The notes beneath the pieces were generated by a model, which was not told the DNA's origin, made no database searches, and was given only the letters and a program-made list of their open reading frames with translations. Shown here in pieces: positions 35,601-44,860 of a DNA stretch of 64,000 nucleotides (position 1 is the first letter of the stretch; every line of letters begins with the position of its first letter). The stretch spans positions 806,001 through 870,000 of the forward strand of contig JAOTON010001597.1 of the NCBI GenBank assembly GCA_034440635.1, written 5' to 3'. Both the position numbers and the translations under genes were made by a program. The stretch comes from Lepas anatifera (taxonomy: Eukaryota; Arthropoda; Thecostraca; Lepadidae).

Positions 35601-36829
35601 CTCCGTCAAAGGAGCAACATTCATCTCCCGAGCTCTCCGACCACTCGCGCGTCCAATGGAGTCTGGTTGAGATACTTGAAAAGGAAAATCTGACTTTGCC
35701 ACAGTTCTTGTCCCAAGGAGGTGATGTTCAGCAGCTTATGCTGCACTACAACGGTGGAAAAGAAAACTCTACGGACGCAATACAGTCTAACGAGGCCAAT
35801 ATAATCACTGAATTTAGCTCGAACATTGCAGAGGATAGCCCCACGTCTGTTAGTGGAACATTACAAGAATACCGTGCTGAAGAGGTCACAACCGTTTCAA
35901 CGTCGACCTCCACCACCACTAAGACTTACAGCCTGGCAGAGATCCTCGGCATGAAAGAGATGACACTGAAGGAGTTCATTTCTAGCGGGGGCAGTGTGCA
36001 GCAGATCATGCAAGAGTATAACGGTGCTGACTGGCGGCCTCCGGCGCGCTCGGCCACCGCCGCTACCAACTCTACCACCACGCCGATCCCAGCCTTCCTG
36101 ACACGTCCCACCCCGGCCTCCAACAGCGGCGTCCAGACACCACAACAATCCAGCGGTACAGCAGTGGGCGGTGACGTGGGAGCGGGCCAGGACAGGTCCG
36201 GAGCCGACCAGCAGGCGGTCCCTCCAGCCGTCTACGTCCTGCAGACACCCGCGCCCCCAGTGTACGGACGTCCCGGTCCCGGGGTGGTCGGCGTGCCGCT
36301 CGGGACCGCCGGGTTTCCAGCACCAGCTGGCATCGCGACAGCTCCCGCCGTTACCTCGCCCTCGTCTGACCTCTACGAGCGCATCAACGTCGACATGGAG
36401 ACGGCCTGGGCGGCAGCTGGTGGCGGCGTGGGCGGCGGCGGCGACCAGCGCACGGTCGACTCGACAGTGTTCGACGTGGAGCTGGCAGCCACCGCGGGCC
36501 GCGGCGGCAACCCGGCGCTGTGGCACGCCGCCATCGCGGCAGCCGCCTTCGGAGGCTGCGCGCTGCTCGTCTTCCTGGGTCTGCTGGTGTACAGCAGGTG
36601 GCGCCAGCAGGCGGAGCCGCCCCCGTCGCGAGCGGTGCCCACCGCCTCTGTCAACAGCGAGCGCTCCTGCAGCCCGCTGGAACCGAGCCTCATCAACGTG
36701 CACAACTACGCCAACGCGTACCGGCACAAGCCGGCAGGGAGTGGCTTCTGGGGCTCGCTGAGGAAGACCTTCAACCAGCGCTATGCTGCAGCCTATTCTG
36801 ATAGTCCGTATGGTAGTCATAGCTCGTGA
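9072..36829 (+). CDS. Mucin-like single-pass membrane protein with signal peptide (unnamed)
   Basis: I do not recognise the family. Proposed exons are 9072-9079 (uncertain), 18716-18815, 19290-19387 and 30788-36829. The second exon encodes a clear signal peptide, MLWQQLLLVTLASAQ, from the ATG at 18747 (cleavage likely after ASA). Splice phases agree: GAG|ATG, then AGCGG|GCTG. The long exon encodes an Arg/Pro-rich start, then a Ser/Thr/Glu-rich region with Tyr-acid clusters near 32818-32880 and 33440-33480 that could be Tyr-sulphated. Near the C-terminus come three ~35-residue modules of the type SLAEIL...FISSGGSVQQIMQEYNG at about 35231, 35658 and 35927, a Pro-rich spacer, one membrane helix (about 36516-36590, AFGGCALLVFLGLLVYSRW) and a ~73-residue tail. 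Two frame changes are needed, within 31405-31625 and within 32138-32181. These are assembly indels, tiny introns or true damage. The open frame 32186-36829 alone encodes 1547 residues. Confidence 0.65.
9868..10121. mobile_element. Short MITE with GGTGGATCCAAGG / CCTGGATCCAC ends
   Basis: A ~254 bp block is bounded by inverted ends containing TGGATCCA. Its inside is made of degenerate ~25 bp units of the form GCCCCCTGAAA. Similar ends recur near 17057, 18361, 19770, 24768 and 54486, which suggests a dispersed small DNA-transposon family. No coding content. Confidence 0.55.
10122..14570. other. Long intronic or intergenic stretch without recognised exons
   Basis: I see no convincing coding exon. 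There is a TA/TAAA tract at 10451-10509. A GC-rich patch lies at about 11930-12860 with overlapping open frames on both strands but no recognisable motif. If the 9072 exon is real, this lies in the first intron of the mucin-like gene. Confidence 0.5.
10451..10509. repeat. (TAAA)n/(TA)n microsatellite
   Basis: TAAATAAATAAATAAA passes into an uninterrupted run of TA dinucleotides of about 45 bp. Confidence 0.95.
14575..14664. repeat. (CT)n then (CA)n microsatellite
   Basis: About 40 uninterrupted CT dinucleotides are followed by a short CA run. It produces spurious Leu-Ser and Arg-Glu open frames on the two strands. Confidence 0.97.
15967..16720. repeat. ~41 bp minisatellite, about 18 copies
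   Basis: The unit is built around GACTGCATCTCTGTATGGGACAGTATC plus a variable part, described here in pieces: GACTGCATCTCTG, then TATGGGACAGTATC, then a CACC-containing spacer. Copies differ by point changes and small indels. Open frames on both strands are repeat read-through. No exon is recognised next to it, unlike the arrays in PP2A-A, TASP1 and PDCD2. Confidence 0.9.
17344..17530 (+). mobile_element. tRNA-derived SINE
   Basis: The head resembles a tRNA, with an A-box-like TGGCTTAGTGGATAGC and a B-box-like GGTTCAAGTCC. It continues into a non-tRNA body and ends in TGGTGCGTCGTTAAACCCCA and an A-rich tail. The extended body argues against a functional tRNA gene. The 3' end resembles the element at 59497-59640 on the other strand. 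Confidence 0.7.
18361..18588. mobile_element. 228 bp MITE with TAGGCGGATC / GATCCGCCTA ends
   Basis: Inverted ends TAGGCGGATCCAGG and TTGATCCGCCTA flank a C-rich inside with no coding capacity. It lies 128 bp upstream of the signal-peptide exon of the mucin-like gene. Confidence 0.6.
19645..19966. repeat. 49 bp direct repeats flanking a MITE remnant
   Basis: The sequence starting CCTCGCTGTCCTGAGGCAAC at 19645-19693 recurs nearly unchanged at 19918-19966. Between them, from 19770, lies an element beginning CAGTGGCGGATAC and ending CCTGGATCCGC. The element's right end runs straight into the second repeat copy. Confidence 0.7.
20883..21909. mobile_element. TTAA-bounded AGGTCA-rich MITE, copy 2
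   Basis: TTAA at 20883-20886 and 21906-21909 flanks inverted ends CCCTCGCCCCACCGGGG and, reversed, CCCGCGCCCCACCGGGG. The inside carries numerous AGGTCA/TGACCT motifs and no long frame. It lies in the 11.4 kb intron of the mucin-like gene. This copy has the cleanest ends of the family. Confidence 0.85.
21910..23206. other. Intronic stretch between two TTAA elements
   Basis: No exon or named repeat is recognised. A G-rich tract lies at about 22140-22210. Open frames are short and overlapping. Confidence 0.4.
23207..24397. mobile_element. TTAA-bounded AGGTCA-rich MITE, copy 3
   Basis: TTAA at 23207-23210 and 24394-24397 encloses ~1.18 kb. The ends are CCCTTGCCCCGGTGG and, reversed, CCTTCGCCCGGGTGG. 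Subterminal AAAAGACCCCC tracts occur near both ends, and AGGTCA half-sites occur throughout. No coding capacity. Confidence 0.85.
24768..24905. mobile_element. GGCGGATA-type MITE fragment
   Basis: ATGGCGGATAAATGGAGGGG, a GGCTCAAGCCCCTCC tract and the following body resemble the element at 19770-19917. Only one end is evident. Confidence 0.45.
24906..27300. other. AT-rich intronic DNA without recognised features
   Basis: Part of the 11.4 kb intron of the mucin-like gene. I find no splice-compatible coding exon or clear repeat family here. Confidence 0.4.
27308..27650. repeat. Two-copy tandem duplication, ~170 bp unit
   Basis: AAGACTGAAACATCGTTTTA at about 27310 and AAGACTGAAGCATCGTTTTA at about 27481 start two diverged copies that share CACCACCTTTTAT, CTTGCGTTT and CATGTCTCTTGGTTCAGGAC in the same order. 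The duplicated frame gives an open frame of 133 codons that looks like repeat read-through. Confidence 0.85.
27840..28025 (-). mobile_element. Possible tRNA-derived SINE, minus strand
   Basis: On the minus strand ATGGCTAGGTCGCATG is followed about 20 nt later by GGTGTTTGAATCGCG, loosely matching Pol III A and B boxes. Spacing and the A box are imperfect. Confidence 0.35.
29995..30115 (-). mobile_element. Possible tRNA-like SINE head, minus strand
   Basis: The minus strand reads GGTGGCGCAGTTGGTCAGCG, an excellent A box, and further on GGCATCGAGCCC, a weak B box at longer than normal spacing. A cloverleaf is unlikely, so this is annotated as tRNA-derived and not a tRNA gene. Confidence 0.4.
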
Positions 36830-38527
36830 TTATAGCCAAATTTATACTGTTATTTAACGGTTGGGATTGCGTTGATGAGAGCATTAACTGGAGGGCAGGT
36901 GACTGGAACAGCAGGAACAAGTATCTTCAATGAAAGTTACACTGTAAAGCGTGTCATCCGATGAGGGAAAAAGGTTCTGTTGGGTATTATCCAAGATGCA
37001 CCGTCGTCATGTTTCAATGCAGAGGACTGACTATAGGACTCTAGAAGGGAAAACCAACGGGGTTTGCGTGCATAACTGAGAGTTGCAAACGCCAGGTAGA
37101 TAAGTCTGAAGTAAGCAGATACGTTGCAAAGAAGTATTTCACGGCATGCCCCGTTAAGATCGAATCCCATAATTACGTTTGCACGACAGAATTTTCTCGC
37201 CAGCGGATGGAAAGAGTGCTCCAGAGCATCACCCCAAAATAGTCACCCCGTCATGAAGCAGTGGTTCCTGAAGAGTTCGCTACAGAACGCTGCAATCAAG
37301 GAAGATCGTATAGTGGAGAGCTTACCTATCCAAACTACATGATGGGCCCAATTTGTGGCATGTCCTGTTTGCGTGACTTCGTATTTTTGCACCCAACGCG
37401 GGCTTTTAACAGTCACAGCGCTTTTTTACTTTACGACTTCAACCAAAAAAAGTGTGAGTTCTGGTGGAGTGTATTGCACATTAAGCCGCAAAGATTGCAT
37501 TGATTTGAGCAGCGTACGTATGACGCCTTATAGTGAGTGCCTGTACCTTGCCATGAGACTAAGTTTTTATTGCCAAGCTACTATGGTAAAATGCGAGATT
37601 AATGCGCTAAAAACCGCTGCATTACCCCCTGCGCTGACTCAGTCCTCCTCCCACGTATCGAGAAACCATGCATTCGTGTGACTAGGTGTGTGTCCAGTGA
37701 TTAATATCACTGGTGAATGGAGAGGTAGGAAATTTGCGCTCAAGCTAGCATTGGACTCCTTGCGTACATCTCCTTGCGTGTCTACTGAACTTTCAAATGA
37801 CTCTCCAATCCTTCTCTTCAAAGCAGAACGTATTCAGGTTGGCGACGAGTCAATCATTGGCTTGCTGTACCACAGACATGTGGATCATCATGTTGGAATA
37901 TGCCTCGAGCTGGGAACTACATAAGTGACCGCGTACTTACGGAAACGTAAATCGCGGCTACAGGGCGCACTTTGAGCTGTGATCTCTTCTTTGCTCTTGA
38001 CCAGAGCGCAGGATGGGCTAATTCCCTCCAACTGTGTTTGTATTTAATGGCGAACTGTACGCGCTCCTTGCACCATGTTCAGCATGCCGAAGCATTGTAC
38101 AAATTGCTGAAACTGACACCAGGCCTGGGAGCGGAGACAGTGGCAATGATCAATGGACTTGTTTGTTTGCAGTTTCTTCCGATCCGAATACAAATAAGCT
38201 CATATTATTTACTCTCGTTGGATGCCATGGAAATTGGATACTGTGTTGAAAAAAGAACATTGTACAATGTACCCGACCACATCGCTACTTTCATCTGCTC
38301 AGTGGGTGATAGTGCCATCAAGGTTGTAATAACATCGCACATTGCAGACGTAATACAACCGGAATTATGCATTCTAGGTTAGAAACGGAACAATAGCTAG
38401 GTAGGTAAACGTTTCCAGAGAAGAACCAAGAGGGTTACGCATCCAGTTCAATCTTTCAGCTCGGACCTTCCTTCCACACGATCTTAGCAACTGATAAGCA
38501 TCCTCCCAAACAACCTCCCAGCGGGCT
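36830..38527. other. Region downstream of the mucin-like gene, nothing recognised
   Basis: No AATAAA close to the stop and no recognisable protein. Open frames up to 136 codons occur on the + strand around 37972-38382, but they lack known motifs. Confidence 0.4.
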
Positions 38528-39550
38528 TTAACACGCGCCCCTCTGGGGGGAACGAAATTCGCCCCCTCCTGGTTTTCCCCGGATAACGCAAACATAAAGA
38601 GACGCAGAACAAGGAAGCTTACAGTACCTTATTCCTGATCAATTCTACGCATCTCACCGAATTTTTTTAGTTCAGGTCACGTCAGGACAAGGAGCTATCC
38701 AAGGTCAAGCGACCCGACCTCAAAACCTAAAATCACGAGTTTGAAGCGGTGCCTAAGGAGCATTAGCCAACTGATCAGTTTGAAACTTTCATTATATGAT
38801 GAGACCATTAGGGTCTACAAATATGTTATTTCGGAATTTTGATATTGTTCACCTAAGATGGGGTCAATTTTTTGGTCACCCCATTATAAGTCTACGGAGC
38901 AAAATAGAAAGGGCTTGTTTTCGGTATATACTGGTTAGGTCAAGCTGAAATACTCAAAAGGTGTATTCTTACCACGATCTTGACCATAAAGTTGAGTTTT
39001 TGACCATCTGACCTCTCAAAGCTCATGTCAGGTCACAGGAGCATACAAAAAATTTTTTGCCAATAACTTCCCACTGCATTGAGATAAAGCTCCCATTTTG
39101 TTTGCATTGTGCTTTTATTGTCACGGGGAGTCGGTTGATATGCAGCATGACAATACCAGGTCACCCTGTGACATTGAACTAGCTCGATGTCAGGTCATTT
39201 TCACAGTTTGACCTAGCAAGGTCATATTACACACCATTCGATTTGCCACAATCAGAGGAATCCAACGATTCATAAATATTTGCTATAGCTCTACTGAGTA
39301 AAAATCTAGAGGGGGAAACGTACACTGCTCTGTTGTAATCCTATGGAACCTCATTTGACCTATGCTGACCTCAATATTGACCTGAATGAAAAATACTTCG
39401 TATAATTTATCTGTCTTGTCAAGAGCTTTCAAAAACCGTCCGTAATTTTCCTTTGGCTTTCCTGGGAAATGGGATACGGAGGGGGGGCGATATTCGCCCT
39501 CCCTCCAGCGGGGCGCGTCATGCCAGAGACTCCAGCGGGGAGCGCGTTAA
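38528..39550. mobile_element. TTAA-bounded AGGTCA-rich MITE, copy 4
   Basis: TTAA at 38528-38531 and 39547-39550. It is the reverse complement of 4081-5106 over nearly its full length, including the GGTTTTC...GATAACGCA and AGACGCAGAACAA blocks. Its right TTAA is shared with the next element. Confidence 0.85.
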
Positions 39551-41286
39551 CCCGCGCCCCGGTGGGCCTCCGAGCCACCTTCGCCCTGGTGGGCGGGGGT
39601 GTTTGAACACCCCCTTCAACTCGACCTCTATGCGGGATAGCGAAAAAACGCGAACCCTGGTGGATAGCTCATACAAACTCATAAGGAAACTGCATTGTCA
39701 CTTTTTAGCTCAGGTCAATATTGAGGTCATGACAGGTCAAAGAAGGTGACATTTTGAGTAGAGCTTTTGGGCTCTAGCATCTGACAGAGTTGAGTTAGAA
39801 TAATTTTGTATGCACCATTCGCTTTCTCTCGTCACGGCGAATCGAGTGATGCATAATATGACCATGCTAGGTCAAAACACAAAAATGACCTGACTTCAGG
39901 TCAGGTCAAGGTCACCACATACACCAGAACTGGCTCGTACTGAAGATCCGAAAGCTTCTGACAGTGATTGCCTCCCGAGGTACTGACTTGTGTTTTCTTT
40001 GGGTGTCGAGCCACGTTGGCATTTTAGGAAATGAACAAGTTGATAAATTAGCTAAAGACGCAAGTGAGTTGCCCCCTTCGCACAGGTTTAAAATTCCAGC
40101 CACAGACTTCAAACCATCGTTTTAGATGTTAGTAGATGCTGAGTGGCAGACCAGATGGACTGCGGAGCCAGATATTGCTTTTTGAAACGTCTGCGTCCAT
40201 CGATTAAGCCCTGGGAGTCGAGCAGCAGGAAAAATAGAAGGGAGGAGGTAAGCCTCACTAGGCTTCGAATATGCCACTGTTACGCAACACACGCCCATTA
40301 TCTACTTAACACCGCCCCCAAGCAATGTTCGCGCTGTGGCAGCCGCCTCACTGTGCAGCATGTTTTATCTGCTCCTGACAGCTGCGACCAGCTGAAACGA
40401 AGTCAGCTCCGGTTCTTTCCACCGGTTCCGCTGATACAGATCCTAGGCGATGACGCACTCGTAGACATTGGAAAAGTTTTATCTTACCTGAAAGAAGAAG
40501 ATTTTGACGTAGTATACACACCCGTTAGAGATTCTAGATTTCACACGTTCTGTATAGCCCACTTTAGCTAATAAGGACAATATTAGGATAATGTAATAAA
40601 ATACTGACGGGCACGTATAGCATTGCTGCAGTGCCCTAAAACTCTAATCATCATCAGGTCAAGGTCACTTTTTAACCTAGCATAATCAATATGCATATCA
40701 ACCGACTTGCAATAACAATTTAAACGCAATTATACCAAAATCAAAACTGTATCATCAGTTCATGCAAAGTTATTGATCTCAGTCTGGAAACTGCATAAGT
40801 AGCCCCAGATTCCCTTTCAGAGGTCACATGTCAAAAATTACAAAATAAACCTGGGAAGGGGCCCAGGATACTATGATTTGGAGAATATGAAGGTATTCTG
40901 AATTTCATCTACACAAATACAGCCCATTTTCTATTTTTCCTATGTATATGCAATGGGGAGGTCATGGTCTGTACTTGACCTTAGGTCATTGATATGAAAA
41001 ATCCCGGAATATTTGTTGTAGCACTCGGTGGGCTCATTATGCAGTATAAGTTTCAATCGGATAGATTCACCCATTTCTTACTTATGCCACCTTCAACATT
41101 TTTGGAGATGAGGTCACTTGACCTGCATTGGTGACCTGACCTGAGATGGCCCAAATATAAAATTGTGGGGAAAGTTGCGGAATTGATCAAAAATAAGGTG
41201 GGTCAAGTATGGTGGCGCTTCGCGCCGCTGTTTTTTTGTGCCGCCGGAAAAAAACCGAGGGAGCACCCCACCGGGGCGAGGGTTAG
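39547..41286. mobile_element. TTAA-bounded AGGTCA-rich MITE, copy 5, split by a LINE
   Basis: Starts at the TTAA shared with copy 4 and ends at CCACCGGGGCGAGGG followed by TTAG (a one-base change). Without the 738 bp LINE and its 15 bp duplication it would be about 0.99 kb, the family length. Its first half is closely matched by copy 7 at 43408. Confidence 0.8.
39901..40668 (+). mobile_element. 5'-truncated non-LTR retrotransposon fragment (RNase H / C-terminal end)
   Basis: A 738 bp fragment (39916-40653) is flanked by perfect 15 bp duplications TCAGGTCAAGGTCAC at 39901-39915 and 40654-40668. From 39928 one frame reads WLVLKIRKLL, then CFLWVSSHVGILGNEQVDKLAKDA. This is the RNase H C-terminal motif of Jockey-like and related LINEs. 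A stop at 40123 and a frameshift follow. The remaining 40143-40571 frame contains the downstream SSRKNRREEVSLTRLRICH and CSRCGSRLTVQHVL zinc-knuckle-like segment. The 3' end is (ATC)-rich, and the element is dead. Confidence 0.85.
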
Positions 41287-41386
41287 TTCTCGGAATTATG
41301 CCGGTATAAAACTTTTCGTAATATTGTCCAGAAAATATTGTCACAACAATGTCTCGTGTCCATAAAACAATATTGTGATAACCAGT

Positions 41387-41470
41387 AGCGTAGCCAGGAT
41401 TCGGCCAAGGAGGGTCCGACAACCGTCGGGGGGCCAGGCCGGGGGTCCCCTTAGTAACCGGGGCCTCTCT
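41387..41470. mobile_element. hAT-like MITE end remnant
   Basis: CAGTAGCGTAGCCAGGATT resembles the end CAGTGGCGTAGCCAAGG found at 44042. Only one end is visible. Confidence 0.35.
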
Positions 41471-41632
41471 CCTATATTTTTCGTATAGTATTTTAATATT
41501 ATAACATTAGCACAAAGGAAATTTTGATGTGCCTTTTTAAGTGTTTGTTTTTCATTTGTTTAAAGTTTGATTTTCTCGATCCGACCAAATGCTGGTAAAT
41601 TTAGGTCACCAAATATTGCGTCAATGCGTGTG

Positions 41633-42455
41633 TTACGCGCATTGACGGGGGCGGGTATCCGCCCCCCTCGGGTTTTTCGGAGACAGCATAAAACGGCGAC
41701 GCGTAGCGCCGCTGTACTTGATATACCTTTTCTCTCATTATTTTTACAATTTCTATAAAATTTGCAAGGTTATGTCATCCCAGGTCAGGTCACCAGTACA
41801 GGTCAAGTGACCTGACCTCAAAAAAGGTTAAGATAGCATAAGTCAAAACAGGGTGAACTTATCGGATTGAAACTCATATCGCATAATGGGCTCACCGAGT
41901 TCTCTAAAATAGGTTCTGGTATTTTCGATATCGATGACCTAAGGTCAGGTATGAGAAATAAATGGGAAAAATTGTTTTAACTGAATAACTTAGTAACGGA
42001 TGGTGATAGCGCGTTTATTTTAATTGCATTAGATTTGCCTTGTCTTTTTAGTTCTAATGATAAAATGTTACATATTTTGACCTTGACCTGACCTCAGGTC
42101 AGGTAAAATCCTTAATTTGACCTAGCAAGGTCATATTATACATCATTCGATTAGGCTTACTGCGAGGATTCATATAGTTTGAATAGTTTTGCTCTATCTT
42201 TACTTGTTCAGATGAAATTACCGAAAACCTTCACTTACATGTTATCCCCATGACGGTATGTTTTAACCTCTAGTGACCTTAAATGTGACCTGACAAAAAA
42301 TGGTTCATATATTTTCAATGGAGAAGGGGATGGGCTACCTAACACCGTTTACCATTTTTCGCTACCTAGCATGGTTCTCGAGATCTTAGGGGGGCGGGTC
42401 CTGCCACCCCCTGTCAAAGCGAAGGTGGCTCGAAGGTGGTCAATGCGCATGTTAA
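41633..42455. mobile_element. AGGTCA-rich MITE, copy 6 (variant ends)
   Basis: Bounded by TTAC + GCGCATTGAC on the left and GTCAATGCGC + ATGTTAA on the right (TTAA 42452-42455). Inside it matches the family, including the CTCGGGTTTTTCGGA...GCGCCGCTGT block seen reversed in copy 3. It may be a subfamily or a family element with altered ends. Confidence 0.65.
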
Positions 42456-42729
42456 AGCTGGCCCATACCTACAGCTTTATGAAACATTTCGGGAAATTTA
42501 GTGTTGCTGCGTGCATGACGTTAAACCTGACTCTGCCTCAATTCACTCTGGTAAGTAACAGCTTTACAAGCATTTATCATGAGTTATTGAAGGTCAGTCG
42601 TTTTGAGCACGAAGAAATTGTCCTCTACGGGAAATGATTACCCATTTTTTTCCGGGTGTCGAATTCATGAATTTTCTCATCAGGAAATTTCCAAAGAAAC
42701 AAAAAGAAAAATGAATTAAAATACAAAGG

Positions 42730-43400
42730 GGATATGGGAGATCTCCCACCCGATTAGATCTCCTGGGGTCTCTGAGACTGATTCACGGCGCCTCTTGACC
42801 AAAACTGAGTAGTCCGTGAGTATCTCCGGGGCTCCTGAGATTAGTTATCGGCAGCACCTCTGAGACCTACTGTCGGGCCCCGGAAATTTTCTCTCAGGGG
42901 GGTTGGGCTGAGAATGACTCTCGGGGTCATCCAGATTAGCTCTCGGGGGTTCCCCAAGGTTATCTCTAGGGTGGGGAAGAGGACTGGGAATGACTTCCGA
43001 CAGCCCTCTGACACTAAAGTTTTTTATCAGGAGCGCCCCAGAGAACCCTGAGGCGCCCCTGAGACTGGAGTCTTTGGCGCTCCTGAGGCTGACTCTCGGA
43101 GGCCCCAGATTAGCTCTCAGGGGCCTAAGGCTAACTCGGGGCACATGAGACCAAAACTCGGGAGCCCCGCTGGGAATTACTCTCAGAGCCCCGGGATTAG
43201 CTCTCGACTGTACCTGAGACTGACTCCCGGGAGCACTCTGAGACTAAATTTTGGTCACTCCCTGAGATTGACTCTCGGGGCCCCTTATACCAAAACTCGA
43301 GGACAAAGCCTGAGGCTAAATCTCCAGGAGTCCCAAGATTACCTTTCGGGCGCCCCCTGAGACCAGCACTCTGCGGCTTAAATGAGACTCACTCTCAGAC
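42730..43400. repeat. Degenerate ~25-30 bp satellite, tract A
   Basis: Irregular units of the form GAGACTGACTCTCGGGGCCCC are strung together with many changes. Open frames on both strands are not genes. A second tract of the same type lies at 43884-44830, with TTAA element copy 7 between them. Confidence 0.75.
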
Positions 43401-43407
43401 GCCCAAT

Positions 43408-43850
43408 TTAACCCGCACCCCTGATGACCTCCAAGTTTGAAGAGGGTGTTTGAACACCCCCTCAAACTCGGCCCCTATGCGGAATAGCAAAAAATGCAAA
43501 TGCTGGAGGATAGCTCATACAAAGGCATGTAGAAACTATATCAGTCACTTTTTGGCTAAGGTCAATATTGAGGTCATGACAGGTCAAAGAAGTTGGCATT
43601 TTGAGAAAATTTTTTGGGCTCTAGCATCTGAAGAACTTAAGTTAGAATCGTTTTGTATGCAGCATTTGCTTCCTCTCGTCACGGTGAATCGAATGATGTA
43701 TAGCATGATATACTAGGTCAAAACACAAAAAGGACCTGACCTCAGGTCAGGTCAAGGTCACTTTTTACCTAGCATAGTCAATATGCATATCAATCGACTC
43801 ACAATAGCAATCCAAATGTAATGGTATGAAAATAAAAGCATAAAATAAAA
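43408..43850. mobile_element. AGGTCA-rich MITE, copy 7 (truncated)
   Basis: Begins TTAACCCGCACCCC and parallels copy 5 (TTTGAACACCCCC, GGTCAATATTGAGGTCATGA, TAGCATAGTCAATATGCATATCA). It breaks off in an A-rich stretch around 43830-43880. Confidence 0.75.
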
Positions 43851-43883
43851 AAGATAAGCAAACAAAAGCATGAAAATAAAAAG

Positions 43884-44317
43884 GGTGCCCCCGAGCCTGA
43901 ACTAAGTGGGACCCCAAGCTTGGTGCTAGGAGCTCCGGGCATCAGTATAAGGAGCTCCGGAGTATTGGTCTCGAGGGGGGCAAGCAATAATTTCAGGGAG
44001 CTCCAAATGCCGATCTCGGAGGGCCCCAGAATGTGTGGATGCAGTGGCGTAGCCAAGGAGGATCCTAAGGGTCCTTGGGGTCTGCGGACACACCTTGGGC
44101 CAATCTGAACCACTGCAAAGGATTCTCTGATCACGGGCCCGCAGTCAGTCTCAGGGGCCCACATTCGGGGGCCCTCCGAGATCGGCATTTGGAGGCCCCT
44201 GAAATCATTCCTTACCCCCTGCCCCCAAGACCAATACTCCGGAGCCCCTTGATACTGATGCCCGGGGCTCCTAAGACCAAGCTCGGGGTCCCACTTAGTT
44301 CAGGCTCGGGGGCACCC
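43884..44317. repeat. Large inverted repeat, ~155 bp arms
   Basis: 43884-44037 and 44158-44317 are near-perfect reverse complements. For example, GGGTGCCCCCGAGCCTGAAC at the outer left matches the complement of the outer right end GGCTCGGGGGCACCC. They are separated by a ~120 bp loop that contains the CAGTGGCGTAGCCAAGG end. By eye roughly 85-90% of arm positions pair. Confidence 0.85.
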
Positions 44318-44860
44318 TTAGACCCATGCTCGTACTTTTCTCAAAAGTAACTCGACACCGATGCTCGTGGCCCCCAGATCAATACTCGGAGGCCTCCTCC
44401 CCGAGACTAATGCTCGGTACCCTCAACCCTGGAGCCCCTCGACACCGGGAGGCTTGGGAGGCCCTGAACCCAAGCCTGGGCCCCTGAGACCAAAATTTGG
44501 TTCTCCTGAAGCCAATGCTCATGCTTTGCTCATGAGCCTCTTGATATCAATAGTCGGGGCCACCCCGAGATCCATATTGCCCCCCCTCCCCGAGATCAAT
44601 ATTTGGTATTCCGGAGCCCTCGATACCGATCCTCAGGGGCCCCCAGAGACAGCTCGGGGGGCACTGAGATCAAACTCGGGGGGGGCCTGGGTCAAAGCTC
44701 GGGGGCCCAGGGTCCAAGCTCGAGGGGCCCCTAAGACCAAGCTCAGGGCCCCTAAGACCAAGCACAGGGGCCCCGAGACTAATGCTCGTATTTTCAAGTT
44801 CATAAAGTCAGCCCAAGGGGGGGTCTGCGGAACCAAATGACCCCCTTGGCTACGCCACTG
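44042..44860. mobile_element. hAT-like element with CAGTGGCGTAGCCAAGG ends
   Basis: Terminal inverted repeats CAGTGGCGTAGCCAAGG (44042) and CCTTGGCTACGCCACTG (ending 44860) enclose 819 bp filled with the degenerate CTCGGGGGCCCCTGAGACC satellite. I see no clear 8 bp target duplication. No transposase. Confidence 0.75.

Noticed and set aside
35897..36820. 307-codon minus-strand frame
   Set aside because: Antisense shadow of the GC-rich 3' part of the mucin-like gene.
44042..44860. 8 bp target duplication for the CAGTGGCGTAGCC element
   Set aside because: The flanks TGTGGATG and GTGATAGC do not match.
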